The notes: a model not told the origin generated them from the sequence alone. A stretch of 64,000 bases of DNA from CAYTGM01 sp964437365 (GCA_964437365.1 CAYTGM010000009.1:62001-126000); one strand, 5' to 3'; counted from the first letter of the stretch, positions 1 to 9,753 are shown. Made by a program: numbers and translations.

Positions 1-1553
1 TCAGCTTTCGTATTAACAAAGAGGAAAGTCGTCGCCAGCTGGAGGAAATGGAAAAGAAACAGGAAGACCAAAAGAAAATCCGAAAAGAAATCCGTGCGGA
101 ACAGAATGAGCTTTACGATGCACTCGTTGACTATTCAGAGGTGTACTATAAATACCTGGCAGAATGGGATGAGCTCGTGATCTATCGTGATCGTGCATAT
201 CTCGCCAGCCATGAGGGCGACTGGGAGCAGGCGATTGATGCCGCAAACACCGCCATTGAACTGAACCCCTATGAACGAGAAGCCAGAATCATCAAAGCAT
301 ACTCGCTGATTAATGGGTACGGGCAGGAAAGATCCATGGAAGCCCTTGGAGTTCTTTCAGACTATACCGACGAAAACCCGGACAAAACAGCCCCCGCCAT
401 GCTGCTGGAAGGCGTTATATACCAGGAAACGGGCGACTTTGATGAAGCGCGATTGAAACTCGAGCAAGCCGCAACCCAGTACCCACGCCAGGCTGAATAT
501 CTCACAGAGATGGCCGACCCGTATGAAATGCGCAACTACCTCAGAAAATCGGCTGAGGGAATGCGCGTCACAGAACTCTACAAGACCGGGATGCTGGGTG
601 CCGGTTTCTTCAGCCCCGATTTACAGATGGCACGACTCTTCTTCGAGAATGGTGACACAGAACGCGGACAACAGAAAGTGCTCGACCACTTCTCGAGACG
701 CCGCGCCCAGGGACAGTTTGACTACATCGTTTCGGATTTAAAGTTCGCCTATGATTATCTTGGTGTGAACTTCTTCGAGATCTTTCCCGATGATTTCTAT
801 CTCGACCTTAATTACAATCGTTCTTCTTTCGGTTTTGGCCAGGCGCTGAATCTTGAGGTCGTCAATCGAAGTGAAACGACGCTGAATAACGTCACACTCA
901 TTTTGTGTATACACTTTACTGATATGGTCAGGGAAGACTACGAGGCGATTTCTTCACCTAAGACAGTTCCTGTTCTCCCGGCGGGTGAGACGACAGACTT
1001 TGGTCAGCTCGAGTTTGACTTTGAACTCTTTGGAAAACAGAAGACAGTCGAGGACATCGTCGAAGCGCGCGCCGTCCTGATCTCTAATGAGGCGGTTATC
1101 TGGGTGGACACACAACCCTTTAAAGAAGCTCGCCTGAAGGCCATGAAGGAGCGCGCAGAACGTGGCTCACTCGTAAAAACAGCGGAAGAGCTTGGCCTTG
1201 GCGAAATGCTGACCACAGAGAATATCGTCAAGCTGCTCAAAGAGTCCACCGTCGAGATGGATACCGATTATGGAACCTTTAATGCCGACTTCAAAATGCC
1301 GAAAGACCTGGCACTGACCAAACCGATCTTCCGACTTAAAGTTGGCGGAGAAGATGTCATCCTTCCGCCCTCCGAAAACAAGATCGAGGATGGAAAAATC
1401 AAACTCAACTTCAGCAAACTGATGATGCTGAATGATCTATCGAACCAGCCCATCGAGCTGAATGTACAGACGCGCTACGGCGACTTTGATCTCAACCTGA
1501 CCCAGGGTGATGATGGAAAAATGGGCGTGGAAGTGAAAGAGGAACAAGAGTGA
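1..1553 (+). CDS. TPR-repeat protein, 5' end outside the window
   Basis: The frame is already open at base 3, before the first ATG at 48, so the gene begins outside the window; about 516 residues are visible. The first part is charged and helical. A TPR-like segment follows (roughly codons 60-190 from the ATG at 48), with the alternating pattern of small and aromatic residues and 'ELNP'-type turns. The C-terminal half is beta-rich and acidic, with a run of repeated hydrophobic-strand segments. No catalytic motif is visible. It may be a scaffold or assembly protein; I do not recognise a family for the C-terminal part. It ends 490 bases before grpE, so the two are probably separate units. Confidence 0.7.
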   Translation, partial: SFRINKEESRRQLEEMEKKQEDQKKIRKEIRAEQNELYDALVDYSEVYYKYLAEWDELVIYRDRAYLASHEGDWEQAIDAANTAIELNPYEREARIIKAYSLINGYGQERSMEALGVLSDYTDENPDKTAPAMLLEGVIYQETGDFDEARLKLEQAATQYPRQAEYLTEMADPYEMRNYLRKSAEGMRVTELYKTGMLGAGFFSPDLQMARLFFENGDTERGQQKVLDHFSRRRAQGQFDYIVSDLKFAYDYLGVNFFEIFPDDFYLDLNYNRSSFGFGQALNLEVVNRSETTLNNVTLILCIHFTDMVREDYEAISSPKTVPVLPAGETTDFGQLEFDFELFGKQKTVEDIVEARAVLISNEAVIWVDTQPFKEARLKAMKERAERGSLVKTAEELGLGEMLTTENIVKLLKESTVEMDTDYGTFNADFKMPKDLALTKPIFRLKVGGEDVILPPSENKIEDGKIKLNFSKLMMLNDLSNQPIELNVQTRYGDFDLNLTQGDDGKMGVEVKEEQE

Positions 1554-2041
1554 GGAAAGTCAAATCCTTCCGCAGCGACGCTGGGGCGCAGAGTTACCCC
1601 CTTCATGATCTCCCCCCTCTAGCGAATCCTGGCTCCAGGGGGTGGATGCAGTATCGAACCATGTTCGATGCATGATGCTACCACTGGAATGGTTCGAACC
1701 TCCATCGATGCAGGATGCATTCTACTGAGACCCTGAGAATAAATGCGCGTCATTACGTGACAGCCGTTTATTGCACCGGGAGGAGATCCATCTGGCTGAT
1801 GCTTTACCTTTTCCAGCAACGTGCGGAATTGGTCCTGAATTTGTTCCTTAATTATGGCAAAGCACATGATTTGTCAGTATTATGAGGGTTTTGTACCTCT
1901 TGAACTGAATCATTGCTTCTTCCATGAGCGCGGATCGTGCACAGAAAGATGGCAACTTGCTAACATTAGAGGTGTTCTTTCCTTGCCATGGGGTCGTGTT
2001 CATGAAAATCATTTTGATGACGCTCTCATCATCCAGAGATT
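1554..2041. other. Intergenic spacer with hairpin cluster
   Basis: This 488-base gap separates the TPR gene from grpE. The only structure I see is the inverted-repeat cluster at about 1640-1706, listed separately. A short open frame crosses the grpE start but has no coding character. No convincing sigma-70 promoter was found. Confidence 0.5.
1645..1706. repeat. Nested inverted repeats (hairpin cluster)
   Basis: ATCGAAC (1653-1659) and GTTCGAT (1663-1669) are exact reverse complements around a CAT loop. The 10-base palindrome GGTTCGAACC lies at 1691-1700. The 19-base segment 1645-1663 is also an imperfect reverse complement of 1688-1706, so alternative foldings are possible. There is no T-tract, so a classical terminator is unlikely. 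It could be an RNA structure in the grpE leader or a protein-binding site. Confidence 0.5.
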
Positions 2042-2947
2042 ATGCCCGAAAACCCTGAAAAAAAAGTCGATTCTGGTCTCTTCAAATTCGGTCTCAGCCT
2101 GAAACGGAAGCCTCAGCAACAGTTGAGGCGAAGGGAATATACCTTTCTTCTTGAAGAATACCTCAACGACACTGTTCAGCCCGATCAGGTAGCGCCCGAC
2201 TCATCAGATGATGATTCTCCAAAAATTGATGAGTTAAAACGACAACTCTACCTTGCGGAAGGGACTGCCTCTCATTTGAGAAAACAGATGAAGGCTAAAG
2301 AAGCTGAGCTGACTGAATTGCGAGATCTTAATCGTGATCTCGATGACCGGATAACCAGCAAGGATAAGCAAATAGCAGATGCCTTCCAGGGCCTGGAAGA
2401 CGCCAAAGCCCATGTCCAACGAAGCCGCCAGGACATGGAGCAGATGAAGAAGCGTCTGTCAAAAGAACGGGAAGAATTGAAATTTAACGCCAGTGAAGAT
2501 CTCCTCCGCCAACTTTTTCCGATACTCGATAACTTTCAGATCGCCGTCGAATCCCTCGATAAAAACGAGGTTCCCGATCATCTGGCAGATGGCCTCAGTA
2601 TGATCCAGCGCGAGATGCTTGAGGTGCTCACGAAGAATGGCTTCGAGCGGATTTCCACCAGCGGCGAAGTCTTTAACCCACAGATTCACGAAGCTCTTTC
2701 TGTATCCGAGGATCCGGACCAGCCGAACAATGTGGTCGTGAAGGAGTACCGCCCGGGATACCTTTTGAACGGCAAGGTTCTTCGACCCGCCATGGTTGCT
2801 GTGAATAAGAACTTTGTGAATGAGAGCGAAGAGCAGAAGCCTTTAGAGTCTGTTCAGCCTGAACAGAACAGGGAGCGTTCGCCCGCGGACACAGATTTTC
2901 AGCCTCTCGATGCTGCCCGTAAGATGCTGGATACGCGTTTTGAATAA
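2042..2947 (+). CDS. grpE: GrpE nucleotide exchange factor
   Basis: GrpE releases ADP from DnaK in the cytoplasmic Hsp70 cycle. At 301 aa it is longer than the usual 180-220 because of an N-terminal tail and extra linkers. Residues about 65-150 form the long charged coiled coil used for dimerisation. From about residue 150 the family core appears: LLRQLFPILDNF, then GLSMIQREMLEVLTKNGFERI, FNPQIHEAL and the C-terminal YRPGYLLNGKVLRPAMVAV, which belongs to the beta domain that contacts DnaK. About 45 residues follow that are not conserved in the family. No dnaK or dnaJ is adjacent, which is less common. The start ATG has only a weak ribosome site. Confidence 0.93.
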   Translation: MPENPEKKVDSGLFKFGLSLKRKPQQQLRRREYTFLLEEYLNDTVQPDQVAPDSSDDDSPKIDELKRQLYLAEGTASHLRKQMKAKEAELTELRDLNRDLDDRITSKDKQIADAFQGLEDAKAHVQRSRQDMEQMKKRLSKEREELKFNASEDLLRQLFPILDNFQIAVESLDKNEVPDHLADGLSMIQREMLEVLTKNGFERISTSGEVFNPQIHEALSVSEDPDQPNNVVVKEYRPGYLLNGKVLRPAMVAVNKNFVNESEEQKPLESVQPEQNRERSPADTDFQPLDAARKMLDTRFE

Positions 2948-3159
2948 ACGCCCTCTCACCCACGGCTGATTTTTCGAACTTTCCCTTCCGCTTTATGATC
3001 ATTTTTACATTTTCCTGTCCGCTCTTGCTTGACGGGGCAGTGGGTTGGTCCGAACCTCGCACCATTGCAGGCCGGCACGAAAAAGCGGCTCATACCCGCT
3101 CAAAACGCAGCCCCTACCTCCATTGAAAGTAAGTAGACCTTCTCTCTCGTCGAACCCTC

Positions 3160-5049
3160 ATGCAGTCAGAGTTTGTGAAAAAAAGCACAAAGTCCCAGAA
3201 CAGTTCGTTGCTTGAAGTCCTGGATCGCTGGATCCTCAAGGGCTGGCGCGTCTTCATCTCCCTGAAGTTCGGGATCTTTCTCCTCGCCCTGATCGGAATT
3301 GTCTCGATCTGGGGAACCATGGGCTTTGCCTCCAACGCCGCCCTTGGTGACAACGCCATCCCCTTCGCCCGCACGAAAGTCTTTGAGCACCCTTACTTCG
3401 TTGCGCTCCTTCTCCTCTTCGCCATCAACCTGATTTTCTCCACGTGGCATGTGACCATCATGAGCTTCGGCATCTGGTGGAAGAAGGAGTTCCAGAAATC
3501 AAAGACCTTCTACATGGGCGGTAAAGCACCTCGAGCGGTGATTTCAGTCCCGGAAGGTGTAGAGGCCGTCGAGCCGAAGCTGAGGAAAGCTTTCACGCGT
3601 TTTCACCGTGAGGGCTCCGGGCTCTTTGCTCATTCGGGTCTGATGGCTCGCATGGGACCAACCATTGTCCACATCGGTATGTTGACCGTCATCTTTTCGG
3701 TCATCGCGAAAGCAGTCTTGCTCTGGCAGGGCGGGATTATGACCGAGGGACGTTTTCTAGGAGCAGAAGGTGAACAATCAAACATCGTTCACCAGCCCCA
3801 GGCCCTCGAACAACAGATCACACAAGAAAACCGTATAGAAACACCGATAGATGTCTGGATTAAGGTTCTCGACTTCGACGAAATCAAGCATCCGAACAGT
3901 GATGTACCGGCGCATTTTACCTGTCTGCTGGAAGTACGTGATCCGCGTACTCAAGAAGTCACTGTTGCCGAACTCGATATGAATCACAGCCTGAAAATCC
4001 CAACTTCCGACTATGGCTATCTACAATTCCATCAAGCAGGTTATCAGCCCGTACCTCCTGGAGAAGTTCAGCGAGTCAATTTTGACGTTCGCGACAGAAC
4101 AACGGGAGAACGTATCGCCGTCACTGATACGCATAGCGGAAACCGCGTCAGAATAGGTGAAACAGACCTCTTCCTGGAAGTGGATGGGGTTAACCCAGCG
4201 AACAGGTGGCGCATCTATACAGCCTCTGATCCAAAAGAACCGACTGCGCAAGGCTTGATCGAAGGTGGACAGCAGCTTGACTTTGCCATCAAACCGCTCG
4301 AGTTCTATACGGACTTCCGCATCGACCCGGAATCACAGAAACCTATCAACAACTCAGATCAGATTATCAACCCTGCGTTGAAAGTTGCTCTCTTTCTTGA
4401 CGACCAGCAAGTAGACACAACCTGGCTCTTCTACGATGACTCGCTGGCCGAGATGATGCCACAATCTCATCCGCGTTTCCATCTTGATCTTAAGGACGTT
4501 CGCGTTCTTGCCGACAAAGAAATCGCTGACATCGACTGGACTGAACCAGAGTCGGCAATCTATGATATACAACTCACCGATCGTAACACTGGTGAGGAGC
4601 AGGTTGTTGAGCTCGTGATCGACGAGCAAAGCAGAGCCTTTACCTATGAGAGTCAGGTAAAGCATGGTGAACAGCTTCTTGGAACCGAAGGAAATTACAT
4701 CGTTCGCGTTCTCGGCCCCACTCAAAGATATATGACGGTTCTTTCCGTTGTAAATGAACCCACGGTTTTCTGGGTGAAGATTGGCGTCGGTATCATTCTC
4801 ATCGGTGCCATGATGACTTTCATCTCGCGCTATCGCGCCTTTTACGGGCTTTGGGATGAGAATGAAAAGACGCTCTCCCTTGCACTGGTTCCCCGCTGGG
4901 GTCAGACACCGATGCAGGAGGAGTTCGACAAACTCGTTCAAAGTCTCTCCAACAATGATCCTACTCGCATCCTGAGACAAAGTGCCCAGGGCGAAGATAG
5001 ACAACTCGATTCGAAACTCCTGACCGACTCGGCGGTCAGGTCTACCTGA
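3160..5049 (+). CDS. resB: Cytochrome c biogenesis protein ResB/Ccs1
   Basis: ResB is one half of the system II haem delivery and ligation complex that attaches haem to apocytochrome c outside the inner membrane. The 629-aa protein has the ResB layout: three N-terminal membrane helices (near residues 33-55, 85-108 and 165-190), a large periplasmic domain of about 340 residues, and a fourth helix near residue 540 (FWVKIGVGIILIGAMMTF) with a short cytoplasmic tail. The helix 1 region GWRVFISLKFGIFLLALIG and the helix 3 region GPTIVHIGMLTVI are typical; the histidine there is a candidate haem ligand. It lies 22 bases before ccsA in the same direction, so the two are surely one operon. Confidence 0.9.
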   Translation: MQSEFVKKSTKSQNSSLLEVLDRWILKGWRVFISLKFGIFLLALIGIVSIWGTMGFASNAALGDNAIPFARTKVFEHPYFVALLLLFAINLIFSTWHVTIMSFGIWWKKEFQKSKTFYMGGKAPRAVISVPEGVEAVEPKLRKAFTRFHREGSGLFAHSGLMARMGPTIVHIGMLTVIFSVIAKAVLLWQGGIMTEGRFLGAEGEQSNIVHQPQALEQQITQENRIETPIDVWIKVLDFDEIKHPNSDVPAHFTCLLEVRDPRTQEVTVAELDMNHSLKIPTSDYGYLQFHQAGYQPVPPGEVQRVNFDVRDRTTGERIAVTDTHSGNRVRIGETDLFLEVDGVNPANRWRIYTASDPKEPTAQGLIEGGQQLDFAIKPLEFYTDFRIDPESQKPINNSDQIINPALKVALFLDDQQVDTTWLFYDDSLAEMMPQSHPRFHLDLKDVRVLADKEIADIDWTEPESAIYDIQLTDRNTGEEQVVELVIDEQSRAFTYESQVKHGEQLLGTEGNYIVRVLGPTQRYMTVLSVVNEPTVFWVKIGVGIILIGAMMTFISRYRAFYGLWDENEKTLSLALVPRWGQTPMQEEFDKLVQSLSNNDPTRILRQSAQGEDRQLDSKLLTDSAVRST

Positions 5050-5071
5050 TGAAAGGCCGGTCAAGATAAGG

Positions 5072-7099
5072 ATGTACGTTAATAATCGCCTGAACCTGTT
5101 TATCCTGTTTATAGTAGCAGTGATGTCACAACTAACACCGCTGGCAGCAGAGGGGCTTTCTCAGGACCCGGAAGACCGTCTTTACACCGTTCCTCATAAT
5201 GTAGAAATGCAATCGGCGATCAAGAACAGCAATCTTGATCTTGTGATCGTTCAACACGAGGGCTGGAAGGAAACACTTCCTTCTTTTGCACTCCTCAAGA
5301 TTTATGAGATTACGGGTCGTAAGAAGATCCACGGTCAGGACCCCGTCTACACAACTTTAAGCATGATGTTCCAGCAGGATCGCTGGCGCGAGGCTCGTAT
5401 TATTCCGGTCGAGCATCCAGATCTACTCGAGATGATGGAACTCGACGGAAAATGGGTCACCCCCAATCAGGTCCTTCGAAATCCAAACATCAGTCAGCTG
5501 ATTGCCTTTCTCGAAGAGAACAATGCCAAAGCGATTGAACTAAAGTCTATACGCGACCGCCTTTCTGCTCTTGAGCAGGTCTATCGTCTTGGTCGCAGCG
5601 AGCGCGTCCTGAAACAGCAGGAAATGAATGACGTTACATCCGAAGAGCTCAACGAGCTGCTTGATAACCCAGAGAAAGTTCAGGTTCTTCACGAACGTCG
5701 CAGAGAGCTTGAAGAAGAAATAAAGCTGGAGCGTCCTCTCAAAAGAGCCGCTGAAAAACTGATCGAGCGGCCACAGCTACTTCTCACACTCCGTCAGCAG
5801 TTCCTCATTGTCCCTGACTCAGAAGCTGCTGATATGCACTGGGTAAGACCCGTTCAACTGAACTACTCAGAGCCATCACCCCTTTTCGTGGCAGGACGCA
5901 ACTTTGAGACAGGAATGATGGAAGCTTTCCTGACACAAGATCCTGGAAAGATTGCTCCCACGGTCGATCGCTTTCTTGATGTTATTGAGCAGAGCCGATT
6001 CTACCCTTCCGAGACTTTCCGACGTGCTCAGAATCTATACGTCTTAAGTAATCCCTACAAGCTGTCGGCTGCTGTGTATCTCCTCTGCACAATCTGCTTT
6101 GGCCTGTTTCTTTTCTTCCAGAATCGCAAGTTTTACTGGGCAGGCTATGGAATCATGGTTGTGGGTTTTCTGATCCAAACAGCTGCAGTTGGCCTCAGGC
6201 TTTACTTGAAAGGCCACGTGCCTGTTTCGAATATGTTTGAAGCGATTACCTTTTCAGCCTGGGCAGTCATGCTGATCGCCGTTTTCATAGAGCTGTATAA
6301 CAGAAAAGCGCTTGTGGGTATTGGTTCAACCGTCATGGCGTTCCTCTTTCTTGCGGGTGCAGCGATGATGCCGCTCCATGAAACGCGTATTCACCCTCTG
6401 AGAGCTGTGCTAAACAGCTACTGGCTGAATATACATGTGACAATGATGCTGTTGAGTTATGCCGCTTTTGCGATTTCTGCCTTTGTTGCCGGAGTTTATC
6501 TGATCCGCAGCCTGGAATTCAAACAAATGCTGAAAGTGAGCGGATTCAGTGTTGTTTCGGGTGCTGTCCTGATGGGCTTCTATGGTGGACTGCTCTTGCT
6601 TGAGCCTTTTCTCATGACCAGCATCGGCGCTCTCAACATGCTTGTTGAAACGATTGAAATCTTTGCGTTTCTGTTGGGATTATTCTTCCTTACCGGAGCG
6701 GGCCTCGGTTTGATCGCGGCGCTGTTTCAGTTTATTGGCAACGCGTCCGGTTTCTCGGAAAGAGCCAAGTTAATGCCTCTCGACCAGACCGAGGAGTTTG
6801 CCTATCGCCTCGTTCAGCTGGGCTGGCCAATTCTTACACTTGGTATTACCCTTGGTGCGGTTTGGGCTGATACGGCTTGGGGTCGATTCTGGGGATGGGA
6901 CCCTAAGGAAACATGGGCGTTCATTACCTGGGTTACCTACACGGTCTATCTGCATATGCGTATGGTGATGGGTTGGCGTGGTCGCTGGAGTGCTGTGGCC
7001 TGCATCATCGGTTTCGTCATGGTTCTGATCACGATGCTTGGTGTGAGTTATCTCCCCTGGTTCTCAGGCGGACTCCACAGCTACGCTTCTCCAACATAA
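5072..7099 (+). CDS. ccsA: Cytochrome c biogenesis protein CcsA/ResC with N-terminal extension
   Basis: This is the haem-handling partner of ResB. The diagnostic WWD segment is near residues 595-615, with WGRFWGWDPKETW clear. The conserved GHVPVSNMFEAITF at about residue 390 marks the start of the CcsA core, followed by several helices. Residues 1-28 look like a signal peptide. Between it and the first core helix (about residue 335) lies an extension of about 300 mostly soluble, charged residues, presumably periplasmic. Plain CcsA proteins are about 300-400 aa, so this one is nearly twice as long. It ends 11 bases before the convergent exbD. Confidence 0.92.
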   Translation: MYVNNRLNLFILFIVAVMSQLTPLAAEGLSQDPEDRLYTVPHNVEMQSAIKNSNLDLVIVQHEGWKETLPSFALLKIYEITGRKKIHGQDPVYTTLSMMFQQDRWREARIIPVEHPDLLEMMELDGKWVTPNQVLRNPNISQLIAFLEENNAKAIELKSIRDRLSALEQVYRLGRSERVLKQQEMNDVTSEELNELLDNPEKVQVLHERRRELEEEIKLERPLKRAAEKLIERPQLLLTLRQQFLIVPDSEAADMHWVRPVQLNYSEPSPLFVAGRNFETGMMEAFLTQDPGKIAPTVDRFLDVIEQSRFYPSETFRRAQNLYVLSNPYKLSAAVYLLCTICFGLFLFFQNRKFYWAGYGIMVVGFLIQTAAVGLRLYLKGHVPVSNMFEAITFSAWAVMLIAVFIELYNRKALVGIGSTVMAFLFLAGAAMMPLHETRIHPLRAVLNSYWLNIHVTMMLLSYAAFAISAFVAGVYLIRSLEFKQMLKVSGFSVVSGAVLMGFYGGLLLLEPFLMTSIGALNMLVETIEIFAFLLGLFFLTGAGLGLIAALFQFIGNASGFSERAKLMPLDQTEEFAYRLVQLGWPILTLGITLGAVWADTAWGRFWGWDPKETWAFITWVTYTVYLHMRMVMGWRGRWSAVACIIGFVMVLITMLGVSYLPWFSGGLHSYASPT

Positions 7100-7110
7100 A
7101 AAAGGAAGGA

Positions 7111-7542
7111 CTACTCTTCGACAGAGAGTTTCTGATTTACCTGATAGATACCCGCTTTCTGTATAGCGGCCATCGCGTCGGTCTGATTCTGGACGGTAGC
7201 TTTCGCATCGGCACTCAAGACGACACTTTCAATCTGCTCTGAAGTGACACGCTCCTGAAGTCGGAGGGTCAGATCTTCAAGAGATATACTCTCACCATCT
7301 AAAGCAACGGAACCGTCTTCAGAGACAAAGATTTCTGGCAGTTCCAGAGGGACGTCGCGGGATTGAGCTTCACTCACTTCAGGGAGAGAAAGGTCGAAGA
7401 AGCTCTCCTCGGAACGAATTGTTGTCGCGACAATAAAGAAAAAGATGAGGTTGAAAATCACATCAAGCAAAGGTGTGAGATTCAATTCACCTTCTTCACG
7501 AAGTGTTGAGAACGCTCGTCTTTTTCTTCGAGACCTTGCCAA
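7111..7542 (-). CDS. exbD: ExbD/TolR family biopolymer transport protein
   Basis: ExbD/TolR subunits couple the proton gradient to outer-membrane work together with an ExbB/TolQ pentamer. The 143-aa protein has a basic cytoplasmic N-terminus, one membrane helix (about 20-42) carrying the conserved aspartate D27 in LLDVIFNLIFFFIV, and a periplasmic domain with the usual EIFVSEDGSVALDG pattern. It follows the exbB gene by 6 bases. No TonB or TolA gene is nearby, so whether it serves uptake, Tol-type envelope constriction or surface motility cannot be decided here. Confidence 0.9.
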   Translation of the reverse strand: MARSRRKRRAFSTLREEGELNLTPLLDVIFNLIFFFIVATTIRSEESFFDLSLPEVSEAQSRDVPLELPEIFVSEDGSVALDGESISLEDLTLRLQERVTSEQIESVVLSADAKATVQNQTDAMAAIQKAGIYQVNQKLSVEE

Positions 7543-7548
7543 CTGAAG

Positions 7549-8268
7549 TTACACCTCGCTCTTTTCTTCCGAATGACTTTCGTTCTCAGAGAAAGACTCT
7601 TCTGCGCTCTCTTTCGTAACAGGAATCATCCCGCTGCTCCTGCCAACAGGGCGATCAAGAAGCGCATGGAGAGCTTCCGCACCCAGTCTTGGAAGAGTGA
7701 TCTGTTCAAACTTGGCGATTCTTCGCTGTAGTAGATAGAGCATGATATACGCGGGAATCGCAATGGAGAGACCCCAGGCAGTAGTAATCAGAGCAACGTT
7801 AATCCCTTCTGAGAGCTCCTGTATATCGGGGCGAGCAGCACTTGTGAAGTCGTTGAAAGTCTGAATCATACCGAATACGGTACCCAGCAGACCCATGAGC
7901 GGAGTAATACGATAGATCAGGGCCAACTGAGAATTTTCCTGCAACAAAGCATCGCACTCGCTTTCGACTTCATCGCGTAATGCTTCGGCTGGATCTGCTT
8001 CTCTGTTAAAGGCGAGGTGAGCGTCGACATTACGAATAATATCTGCAAGGCTGTGATCAGAAGATTGAATGACTTCTCTGGCTTTTTCCTGTCCACCAAG
8101 GTCTCGCGCGGATCTAACCACCCCAGGGAAGTCTGGTGGAGCAATGCGACTGCTCCGAAGGTTGAGAAAGCCCTGAATTGCAAAGGCAATCATCAGAATC
8201 AGGCATGGAATCAGAGCGATCATCATGATCCCGCCTTGAACGACGTAAAGATTGAAGAGATTATCCAC
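7549..8268 (-). CDS. exbB: ExbB/TolQ/MotA family proton channel protein
   Basis: This is the channel-forming partner of the adjacent ExbD. The 239-aa protein has three hydrophobic segments: one near the N-terminus (about 12-32) and two late ones (about 110-132 and 150-175) containing the family signature ITPLMGLLGTVFGMIQTF and INVALITTAWGLSIAIPAY. A charged cytoplasmic loop separates the first and second. The C-terminal 30 residues are acidic and serine-rich, which is not conserved. The start is GTG at 8268 with AGGGATG a few bases upstream. It lies at the end of the long minus-strand run. Confidence 0.9.
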   Translation of the reverse strand: MDNLFNLYVVQGGIMMIALIPCLILMIAFAIQGFLNLRSSRIAPPDFPGVVRSARDLGGQEKAREVIQSSDHSLADIIRNVDAHLAFNREADPAEALRDEVESECDALLQENSQLALIYRITPLMGLLGTVFGMIQTFNDFTSAARPDIQELSEGINVALITTAWGLSIAIPAYIMLYLLQRRIAKFEQITLPRLGAEALHALLDRPVGRSSGMIPVTKESAEESFSENESHSEEKSEV

Positions 8269-8349
8269 AGTTACATCCCTGAAGAGTTATGAGTTCTAGA
8301 TCTCAATGTCGCGGGTATGTCGGCAAGGAAGATATTTATCCAAGCTGTC

Positions 8350-9735
8350 TTATTTTCCACGACGACGGCGCTGATGTGGAAGTTTTTTCCCAAGAAGGCG
8401 CCGCTCTTCTTTCTTACGCTTCACGGGTTTGTCTTCCTTCTCTTCGTTCTCATCGCGAAACTTTTTCTTCAAACGTCCACTTTTTGTAAAAGGGTTCTCT
8501 TTCTTCCCTTTCACAGTTTTTCTCTCACTGAAGGGTCGTGCCTTCCCGCGCTTGAAGGGTTGAATCATTTCTTCAGAGTTCTCTTCTTCCACTTTGTAGT
8601 CGAACCCCATGAGGCGTCTTGTTTTGATTCGGCGACGCAGAGAGTCTTCGATCGAGGCAGAGAGGGCCAGCTCGGAGGGTGAGACCAGTGTGTGGGCGAT
8701 TCCCGTTCGATCAACTCGCCCCGTACGGCCTACTCGATGTATATAATCGTCGGGAGTGTTAGGGACGTCATAATTGAAGACATGACTGATTCCCTGTATA
8801 TCCAGTCCACGAGAGGCAACATCGGTCGCCACAAGCAGCTTCAGTTTGCCTTGCTTGAAAGCGGAAAGAGTTTCTTCACGCTGAGCCTGGGAGAGTTCGG
8901 AATGCAGTTCGCCGGATTCACCTTCTATCTTATCTGCAAGAACCTGGATCAGCTCCTTCGCCTTTGCTCTAGTGCGAACAAAGACGAGTGCCTGCTCCAC
9001 TTTTTCTTCATGAGCGAGAAGAGCCTTAAGAAGGTCCGTTTTCTGTGAGGTTGGAACGGGCCAGAAGGCTTCTGTAATTGTTTCACGTGTTTCTACGGCA
9101 CCCAGCTGAATACGCTTGGGACTCCTCAAGACCTGTCGCGCAAACGACTCCATCTCTTTAGGCATCGTCGCAGAGAAGAGCATCGTCTGTCGATTCTCAG
9201 GGAGGTAATCGACGATCTTTCTTACGGAAGGAAGAAAGCCTGCATCAAAAAGACGATCCGATTCATCAATCACGAAACAGGTAATTTCTGTCATCTTGAG
9301 TCCGCCTCGACCCAGATGATCAAGAAGCCGGCCCGGGGTTGCTATCAGGAGGTCAGCACCTTCTTCAAAGGAACGTTCCTGTTCACCGGTGCCGACACCA
9401 CCGTATATCACAGCGCCTTTCAATTTTGTGTGTCCTGCAAGGATCTTGAAATGCTCGCCGACCTGAATTGCCAACTCACGTGTTGGTGAGAGAACGAGGG
9501 CGTGAGGTCGGTAGCGGGTAGAAGGTCCCATCTCCTGCAGCATTTCAATGAGAGGAATCAGAAATGCAGCGGTCTTTCCCGTACCCGTCTGGGCGCAGGC
9601 CACGATATCATTGTCCTGCATGGCCAAAGGTACGACTTCACTTTGGACAGGCAGTGGCTTCTCATAGCCTGCATCCGCGATCCCTCGGAGAGTGGCCTCC
9701 GAGAGATGCAGATCTTCAAAAGTATTTTCACTCAT
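8350..9735 (-). CDS. ATP-dependent RNA helicase, DEAD-box family (DESD variant)
   Basis: This is an RhlE/CsdA-like RNA remodelling helicase of 461 aa. Motifs in order: Q motif region, AQTGTGKT (48-55), SPTRELA, GG, TPGRL, motif II, SAT, the ATDVASRGLDIQG segment and HRVGRTGR. Motif II reads DESD (157-160) where the family has DEAD. The DNA is a TCG codon, one substitution from GCG alanine. The C-terminal 60 residues are strongly basic, as in helicases that bind ribosomal or structured RNA. It sits in the minus-strand run between sppA and exbB, with 18 bases to sppA. The product is probably active, since serine at this place occurs in other DExD helicases. Confidence 0.93.
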   Translation of the reverse strand: MSENTFEDLHLSEATLRGIADAGYEKPLPVQSEVVPLAMQDNDIVACAQTGTGKTAAFLIPLIEMLQEMGPSTRYRPHALVLSPTRELAIQVGEHFKILAGHTKLKGAVIYGGVGTGEQERSFEEGADLLIATPGRLLDHLGRGGLKMTEITCFVIDESDRLFDAGFLPSVRKIVDYLPENRQTMLFSATMPKEMESFARQVLRSPKRIQLGAVETRETITEAFWPVPTSQKTDLLKALLAHEEKVEQALVFVRTRAKAKELIQVLADKIEGESGELHSELSQAQREETLSAFKQGKLKLLVATDVASRGLDIQGISHVFNYDVPNTPDDYIHRVGRTGRVDRTGIAHTLVSPSELALSASIEDSLRRRIKTRRLMGFDYKVEEENSEEMIQPFKRGKARPFSERKTVKGKKENPFTKSGRLKKKFRDENEEKEDKPVKRKKEERRLLGKKLPHQRRRRGK

Positions 9736-9753
9736 AGCTGTCTATTCAGTTCT

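Noticed and set aside
1691..1700. GGTTCGAACC, resembling a tRNA T-loop
   Set aside because: The surrounding sequence shows no acceptor, D or anticodon stem on either strand; it is part of the inverted-repeat cluster.
1854..2102. Open frame across the grpE start
   Set aside because: It overlaps grpE in another frame, has no ribosome site, and shows no domain.
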